A stretch of 64,000 nt of DNA from Chimaeribacter coloradensis (lineage in GTDB: Bacteria > Pseudomonadota > Gammaproteobacteria > Enterobacterales > Enterobacteriaceae). The stretch is from the NCBI RefSeq assembly GCF_002858715.1, contig NZ_PJZH01000019.1:1-64000 (forward strand), read 5' to 3'. Position numbers and translations under genes: made by a program. This document shows positions 59,006-64,000 of this stretch, piece by piece. Position 1 is the stretch's first letter, and the number at the start of each line of letters is the position of its first letter. The notes beneath the pieces were generated by a model that saw nothing but the letters and a program-made list of their open reading frames with translations, ran no database searches and had not been told where the DNA came from.

Positions 59006-60358
59006 TCAGGTCAAAAAATGCGCCAATACCATTAACCCCACAGACACATTAATCGCCCCGCCGATGCGGGTAGCAATCTGCGCGAACGGCATCAGCGCCA
59101 TGCGGTTACCCGCCGTGAGGATCGCCACGTCACCGGTGCCGCCCTGGCCGCTCTGGCAGCAGGAGACGATCGCCACATCGATCGGGTGCATGCCGATCTT
59201 CTTGCCTACCAGGAAACCGGTGCCCACCAGCGCGCAGACGGTGCAGACAATCACAATCAAATTCTGGATCGTGAAGGCGTCTACCAGCTCCTGCCACGGG
59301 GTGATCGCCACGCCCACTGCAAACAGGATCGGGTAGGTCACCGCGCTGCGGAAGAATTTATACACCATCTGCGACCCCTGCTGGATACGCGGCGACACGC
59401 CGTTTGCCAGCTTCACCGCCACCGCCGCAAACAGCATCCCGACCGGGGCCGGCAGGCCGATAAAGCGGTGACCGAGCATCCCCACCATATAGAGCAGCAC
59501 CGCCAGCAGCGCGCCGCAGGCCAGCGCGTTGACGTCCGGCCGCCCGGCATCTTCGGTCATGTCCGCCATCCGCCCGCGGCGGCTCGGCATCAGCGTGCCT
59601 TCGCCGGTCAGGTGCGGGTAGCGCTTGCCGAGCTGGTTCAGCACCCCGGAGAGCACAATCGCCGTCAGGCCGCCGAGCATCACAATCGGCAGGATGCGCC
59701 CCAGCGCCACCCCTTGATCCATATGCAGAATTGCCGCGTAACCGATGGAGAGCGGAATCGCCCCCTCCCCTACCCCACCGGCCATGATTGGCAGAATCAG
59801 GAAGAAGAAGGTCTGGAACGGGTCCAACCCCAGCAGGTAACCGGCCGCCATGCCGGTCACCATACCCACCAGCTCACCGCACAACATCGGCACGAAAATA
59901 CGCAGGAAGCCCTGAATCAGCACCTGGCGGTTCATGCTCATGATGCTGCCGACAATAATGCAGCAGATATAGAGGTAGAGAATATTGGTGGATTTATAAA
60001 AGCTGACGGTGGCTTTTACCACCACGTCCGGCAGCAGGCCGTAATGCACCAGCGCCGACGGGATAAAGGTGGCGCAGATTGCCGCGGCCCCCAGTTTGCC
60101 CACCAGCGGCAGCCGTTTGCCGAACTCGCCACAGGCAAAACCGAAAAAGGCCAGGGTCGCCACCATCACCACGATGTCACCCGGCAGTTTGCCCGCCAGG
60201 CAGTCGATCAGGATCAGGGCACCGGCCAGCAGGAACAGGGGCAACGGGATGATGCCGACTTTGTAGGTGTCCATGATCTGCCACCACTTTTCACTGCGGC
60301 TCATCTGGGTGGCGTTTTTCTCTTTCAGCGCCAGGTAGGCATCATCGCTCGTGCTCAT
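59006..60358 (-). CDS. 2-Hydroxycarboxylate transporter (CitS/MaeN/CimH family)
   Basis: 450-aa secondary transporter with about 11 helices. The two re-entrant loop signatures of the family are present: 'LPIMAGGVGEGAIPLSIGYA' and 'CCQSGQGGTGDVAILTAGNRM' (GGxG motifs). Members carry citrate, malate or both with Na+ or H+. The C-terminal Arg of the substrate site lies in 'MPFAQIATRIGG'. ATG 60358 has AAGGGG about 7 nt upstream. It is divergent from a CitA/CitB-type two-component system, which should induce it in response to the dicarboxylate or tricarboxylate. No citrate lyase or oxaloacetate decarboxylase is nearby, which leans toward malate or aerobic use. Confidence 0.93.
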   Translation of the reverse strand: MSTSDDAYLALKEKNATQMSRSEKWWQIMDTYKVGIIPLPLFLLAGALILIDCLAGKLPGDIVVMVATLAFFGFACGEFGKRLPLVGKLGAAAICATFIPSALVHYGLLPDVVVKATVSFYKSTNILYLYICCIIVGSIMSMNRQVLIQGFLRIFVPMLCGELVGMVTGMAAGYLLGLDPFQTFFFLILPIMAGGVGEGAIPLSIGYAAILHMDQGVALGRILPIVMLGGLTAIVLSGVLNQLGKRYPHLTGEGTLMPSRRGRMADMTEDAGRPDVNALACGALLAVLLYMVGMLGHRFIGLPAPVGMLFAAVAVKLANGVSPRIQQGSQMVYKFFRSAVTYPILFAVGVAITPWQELVDAFTIQNLIVIVCTVCALVGTGFLVGKKIGMHPIDVAIVSCCQSGQGGTGDVAILTAGNRMALMPFAQIATRIGGAINVSVGLMVLAHFLT

Positions 60359-60603
60359 CGGTTTCCCCTTTTTGTCATTGTCGGGAAAGGATAGGGAAAG
60401 CGCCCCCCGCCCGGTTGTGAGAGTGTTCAAAATTAAATCGGTGGGTTAATGGGGATAATGGTTTCTATGGTGTTAATGCAAATTTTTACAGCAGGATTAC
60501 AGGGTTTGTGGTGGTTTCCGGCCCGAGAGCAAAAAGGGGATAACGCCGCCCTCTTGTTAATGGTAGGTTAAACAAATGTCTCAATCCGCAAATCCTGGCC
60601 TGC

Positions 60604-62220
60604 ATGACCGCTGACAAGCCCACACTCTCCTTTCAGATCAGGCTGTTCCTCAGCCTGGTGGCATTCTCCTGTTTGCTGCTCGGGCTGGTAGGGTTTTACC
60701 TTTACCATACGCTTGATCAACAACTGCACCGCGACCTCGGCGCCCGCGCGCGGGTACAGGCGCGGGAGATCGCCCAGATCCCGTCGCTGGTGGAAGCCCT
60801 CCAGCGGCATGACGTCGCCGCGCTGCGGCAGATCGGCGACCGGCTGCGGGCGCAGAGCGATGCGAGCTACCTGGTATTTGGGGACAGCCAGGCGCGCCAC
60901 CTCTACCACTCGGAACACCCGGATCGCGTCGGCACGCCGATGGTGGGCGGCGACAACCGCGAGGTGTTGCAGGGGCAGACGACGATTACCGTGCGCCAGG
61001 GCGGCATCGGGCTGTCGCTGCGCAGTAAGGCCCCGGTGCGGGATGCGCATGGCAGGGTGATCGGCATTGTGTCGGTGGGCTACCTGGCGTCGCATATTGC
61101 GCAGCTTAACGCCAGGCAGGTGTCGCAGATTATCGGCGTGGTGGCGCTGCTGCTGCTGGCGCTGTTCCTCTTCTCCTGGGCCTTCTCGCGGCGGCTGAAG
61201 CGGCAGATGTTCTGGCTGGAGCCGGAGCAGATCGGCCAGTTGGTGCGCCAGCAGACGGCGCTGCTGGCGGCAATTTATGAGGGGGTGATCGCCCTCGACC
61301 CGGCGCGGCGCATCATCGCCATCAACCAGGCGGCGCGCGACATGCTGGCGATCCGGGTGCCGGAGGCGACGCTGATCGGGCGGCCGGTCGAGGAGGTGAT
61401 CCACGCGGTGCCCGATTTTTTCCACGCCCGCGAGGAGGATAACCGCCACGACGAGATCTGCCGCTTCAACCAGCGGCAGGTGATCGCCAACCGGGTCACC
61501 ATGATCGACGGCGAGGTGCCGCAGGGCTGGGTGATCAGCTTCCGCGATAAAAATGACATCAACACCCTGAGCAGCCAGCTCAGCCAGGTGACGCGCTACG
61601 CCGACAGCCTGCGCATTATGCGCCATGAGCAGCTGAACTGGACGGCGACGCTGGCCGGGATGCTGCACATGAAACGCTATGACGAGGCGGTGCGCTATAT
61701 CGAGGCGCAGTCGGCGGGGTCACAGGCGCTGCTGGATTTCCTGTCAGCCCGTTTCCCCTCCCCTGCCCTGTGCGGCCTGCTGCTGGGCAAATTTGCCGCC
61801 GCCCATGAAAAAGGCGTTCTGCTGACCTTCGACCCGGCCTGCCGCCTGCACCAGCCGCTGAGCCGGATCGGCGAAAGCGAGCTGATGTCGATCCTCGGTA
61901 ATCTGCTGGATAACGCCGTGGACGCCAGCCTCACCGCCACCCCGCCCGGCCGCGAGGTGACGCTCTACCTCGCCGACAGCCATGATGAGCTGGTGATTGA
62001 AGTCGGGGATCAGGGCAGCGGCATCGCCCCGGCGCTGCGGGCGTCACTGTTTGAGGCGGGCGTCACCAGCAAGCCGGAGGGCGACCACGGCATCGGCCTC
62101 TATCTGGTGTCGCGCTACGTGAGCCAGGCGGGCGGCCTGATTGAAGTGGCCGACAACAGCCCGCGCGGCACGCTGTTTTCCCTGTTTATTCCTAATCCGC
62201 CACCGGTGGCGATAACCTGA
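60604..62220 (+). CDS. CitA/DcuS/MalK-type sensor histidine kinase
   Basis: 538-aa membrane kinase: first helix about 12-32, a periplasmic PAS-like (PDC) sensor to about 175, second helix about 178-198, cytoplasmic PAS near 215-325, then the short Spo0B-like H-box 'RIMRHEQLNWTATLAGML' with phospho-acceptor His341, N-box 'LGNLLDNAVDA', and 'DQGSGIAP' / 'HGIGLYLVSRY' G-boxes. In CitA and DcuS the periplasmic domain binds citrate or C4-acids via 'R..K' residues. Its divergent neighbour is the 2-hydroxycarboxylate transporter and its operon partner the regulator 10 bp downstream. Confidence 0.93.
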   Translation: MTADKPTLSFQIRLFLSLVAFSCLLLGLVGFYLYHTLDQQLHRDLGARARVQAREIAQIPSLVEALQRHDVAALRQIGDRLRAQSDASYLVFGDSQARHLYHSEHPDRVGTPMVGGDNREVLQGQTTITVRQGGIGLSLRSKAPVRDAHGRVIGIVSVGYLASHIAQLNARQVSQIIGVVALLLLALFLFSWAFSRRLKRQMFWLEPEQIGQLVRQQTALLAAIYEGVIALDPARRIIAINQAARDMLAIRVPEATLIGRPVEEVIHAVPDFFHAREEDNRHDEICRFNQRQVIANRVTMIDGEVPQGWVISFRDKNDINTLSSQLSQVTRYADSLRIMRHEQLNWTATLAGMLHMKRYDEAVRYIEAQSAGSQALLDFLSARFPSPALCGLLLGKFAAAHEKGVLLTFDPACRLHQPLSRIGESELMSILGNLLDNAVDASLTATPPGREVTLYLADSHDELVIEVGDQGSGIAPALRASLFEAGVTSKPEGDHGIGLYLVSRYVSQAGGLIEVADNSPRGTLFSLFIPNPPPVAIT

Positions 62221-62230
62221 AGAGAAACCG

Positions 62231-62971
62231 ATGATGGACGATCTTAACCCGATGGATGCCCTCAGCCCGGCCGGTTTTGCCCCGCTGGATGTGGTGATCG
62301 TGGAAGATGAGCCAGCGCTGGCGCGGCTCCATGCTGATTTTATAGAGCAACATTTCGCCCTGCGGGTGGCGGGCATCGCCGCCACGCTGGCCGAGGCGCG
62401 GCGGCTGATTGCCGCGCACCGCCCGCGCCTGCTGCTGCTGGACAACTTCCTGCCGGATGGCCAGGGCATCGCGCTGCTGGAGACCCCGCAGCTGAAAAAC
62501 AGTGAATGCACGGTGATTTTCATCACCGCCGCCAGCGACATGCACACCTGTAGCCAGGCGATCCGTGCCGGGGCTTTTGACTACCTGATCAAGCCGATCT
62601 CCTATAAGCGGCTGCGCAATTCGCTGGAGCGCTTTATGCAGTTCATCCATACCCAGCGCAGCTTCAAAGTGCTCGACCAGAGCAACGTTGATGCACTCTA
62701 TAATTTGCAGGCGCGCCGCCCAGCGGACGACGCAGGCGCAAAAGGGATTGAGCCGAATACCCTGGCGCTGGTGAAGGGGCTGTTCGCCGACCGGCCGGAG
62801 ATCGCCTGGTCGGTGGATGAGATTGTCGCGGAGAGCGGCATCAGCAAAACCACGGCCCGCCGTTACCTGGAATTTTGCGTGGAAACCGGCTTTGTGCAGA
62901 TTGAAATGCAGTACGGCAAAATCGGCCACCCGCGCCGTTTATACCGGAAAACCGGGGTCGCGGCCCAATAA
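62231..62971 (+). CDS. CitB/DcuR/DpiA-type response regulator
   Basis: 246-aa regulator with an N-terminal receiver (about 19-140; acidic 'VEDEP', phospho-acceptor Asp71 in 'LLLLDNFLPDG', Lys in 'YLIKPISYKR') and a C-terminal DNA-binding helix-turn-helix ('WSVDEIVAESGISKTTARRYLEFCVETGFVQIEMQYGKIGHPRRLYR') as in DcuR and DpiA. It should activate the divergent transporter gene. Double ATG at 62231/62234. Confidence 0.93.
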   Translation: MMDDLNPMDALSPAGFAPLDVVIVEDEPALARLHADFIEQHFALRVAGIAATLAEARRLIAAHRPRLLLLDNFLPDGQGIALLETPQLKNSECTVIFITAASDMHTCSQAIRAGAFDYLIKPISYKRLRNSLERFMQFIHTQRSFKVLDQSNVDALYNLQARRPADDAGAKGIEPNTLALVKGLFADRPEIAWSVDEIVAESGISKTTARRYLEFCVETGFVQIEMQYGKIGHPRRLYRKTGVAAQ

Positions 62972-63383
62972 TATGCCCGGCGCAAACAGTGATATATTCT
63001 GTCTGCGCCGGATTCACCGGGCTATTTGCCGTAAAATGTGGCTGCCCCCTGCCGGGAAATAGCCGGTGCACTCCCGGAAATACCTCTTTGTCAACCTTCA
63101 TCGTTTAGCCGTTGCTGCCTCTGGCTTTTTACGTACCCGGAGGGCGGAAATTCGCCCGTTATGCGCACGGTGATAAGGGGAAATATCTTTCATTTCCGTC
63201 ACAGAATAATATCCTGTGCGTACTCTCTGCCTATTTTCCCGGCCGGGATTCAGGGTTGTCAGGGATTCTTATTGTGCTAGGGTATAGGGCGTTAATTTTC
63301 AGGCTAAGCCGCGGATAATTAGCGATTCCGCGAAATGTTTAGCGCCGACTCACTATTTCCACCCGCGAGGAATTCCCTATCGC
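62972..63383. other. proU upstream regulatory region
   Basis: 412 bp with no gene. It should carry the osmotic control region of proVWX. The string GGATTCTTATTGTGCTAGGGTATAGGG (in parts) resembles the E. coli proU P2 core, including its unusual -10 TAGGGT. AT-rich segments on both sides and in early proV could serve as H-NS elements, as known in E. coli. Confidence 0.6.
63256..63283 (+). promoter_or_regulatory. Candidate proV P2 promoter
   Basis: -35 TTGTCA (63256-63261) and -10 TAGGGT (63278-63283) with a 16-bp spacer. The -10 hexamer is the same as that of E. coli proU P2. About 100 bp precede the start codon. Confidence 0.6.
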
Positions 63384-64000
63384 ATGGCAATAAAACTGGA
63401 AGTCAAAAATCTCTATAAAGTATTTGGCGAACACCCGGAACGGGCGTTTAAAATGATTGAAGCCGGCCACACCAAGGAGCAGATATTTGAGAAAACCGGG
63501 CTGACACTGGGCGTCAAAAACGCCAGTCTGGCCATTGAAGAAGGCGAAATCTTTGTCATTATGGGCCTCTCCGGCTCCGGCAAGTCCACCATGGTGCGCC
63601 TTCTCAATCGTCTGATAGAACCGACCCGCGGCGAAGTGCTGATTGACGGCGAAGATATTGCCAAAATATCGGACAGCGCCCTGCGCGCCGTGCGCCGGAA
63701 TAAGATCAGTATGGTATTTCAGTCTTTCGCGCTGATGCCGCACCTGACGGTGCTGAATAATACCGCCTTTGGCCTGGAATTGGCCGGTGTGCCGGTGGCT
63801 GAGCGCAATGAAAAAGCGCTGGACGCACTGCGCCAGGTCGGGCTGGAAAATTATGCCCACTCCTACCCGGATGAACTCTCCGGCGGGATGCGCCAGCGCG
63901 TGGGTTTGGCGCGGGCGCTGGCCAATAATCCCGATATTTTATTGATGGATGAGGCCTTCTCCGCCCTTGACCCGTTAATCCGCACCGAGATGCAGGATGA
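63384..64000 (+). CDS. proV: Glycine betaine/proline ABC transporter ATP-binding protein (5' part)
   Basis: First 205 codons of ProV, cut by the window end; no stop is reached. '[40 protein letters not shown]' in approximate order, Walker A '[21 protein letters not shown]', signature '[15 protein letters not shown]' and Walker B '[16 protein letters not shown]' match E. coli ProV closely. It energises uptake of glycine betaine and proline under salt stress. Regulatory DNA upstream resembles proU P2. The tandem CBS domains and proW/proX should follow beyond the edge. Confidence 0.95.
   Translation, partial: MAIKLEVKNLYKVFGEHPERAFKMIEAGHTKEQIFEKTGLTLGVKNASLAIEEGEIFVIMGLSGSGKSTMVRLLNRLIEPTRGEVLIDGEDIAKISDSALRAVRRNKISMVFQSFALMPHLTVLNNTAFGLELAGVPVAERNEKALDALRQVGLENYAHSYPDELSGGMRQRVGLARALANNPDILLMDEAFSALDPLIRTEMQD

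Overview
This window reads as a chromosomal segment of a GC-rich Enterobacterales bacterium. The block thrW-proA-proB-crl-frsA-gpt-pepD-dinB-yafK-yafJ-gmhA-fadE closely matches the Escherichia coli 5-6 minute region in content, and the proteins are clearly enterobacterial. GC is high, the purine genes resemble the Klebsiella hpx system, and the dispersed repeats give peptide shadows I associate with Serratia and relatives. A Serratia-like Yersiniaceae member is my best guess; the species is not determinable from this sequence alone.

Layout. 1-4.6 kb: a repeat copy, a GNAT acetyltransferase, a Met/His-rich DUF2946 + PepSY pair (probable metal handling), an SDR and a lone yjbE-like gene. 5.3-7.7 kb: mmuPM (S-methylmethionine uptake and use) behind tandem MetJ boxes. 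8.6-11.7 kb: exported catalase katB with ankB, then an IprA-type regulator. 12-14.3 kb: DUF1348 protein, cheV, and a small membrane protein. 14.6-20.6 kb: a lower-GC cassette of SDR, LysR regulator, RuBisCO-like protein, DUF1537 sugar-acid kinase and MFS transporter, probably an acquired acid-sugar pathway. 20.6-23.4 kb: a degenerate island ending at tRNA-Thr (thrW), with a P4-like ash leader and two unknown low-GC genes. 23.7-37.5 kb: the conserved core block, with a LexA box at dinB and a FadR box at fadE. 38-41.5 kb: YehS, methionine aminotransferase + omega-amidase (possible MetJ site), and a degenerate CTP-synthase-related amidotransferase.

41.4-54.9 kb is a large purine (urate) catabolism locus. 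On the minus strand lie an ABC importer, ureidoglycine aminotransferase, allantoate amidohydrolase, OHCU decarboxylase, HIU hydrolase, cofactor-free uricase and a urate/xanthine permease. On the plus strand lie hpxWXYZ (oxamate/oxalurate end of the path), with the RpiR-type regulator between the two arms. Three sites match the sigma-54 -24/-12 consensus, one before each transcription unit, and one NtrC-like palindrome is visible. This points to nitrogen-limitation control. Allantoinase and xanthine dehydrogenase are not in the window.

54.9-58.9 kb is an accessory block (MazEF-like toxin-antitoxin, DUF3237 protein, phenolic acid decarboxylase, LysR regulator) bracketed by inverted copies of the dispersed repeat also found at the left edge. 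59-63 kb holds a 2-hydroxycarboxylate (citrate/malate type) transporter divergent from its CitA/CitB-type two-component system. The window ends inside proV behind a proU-like promoter.
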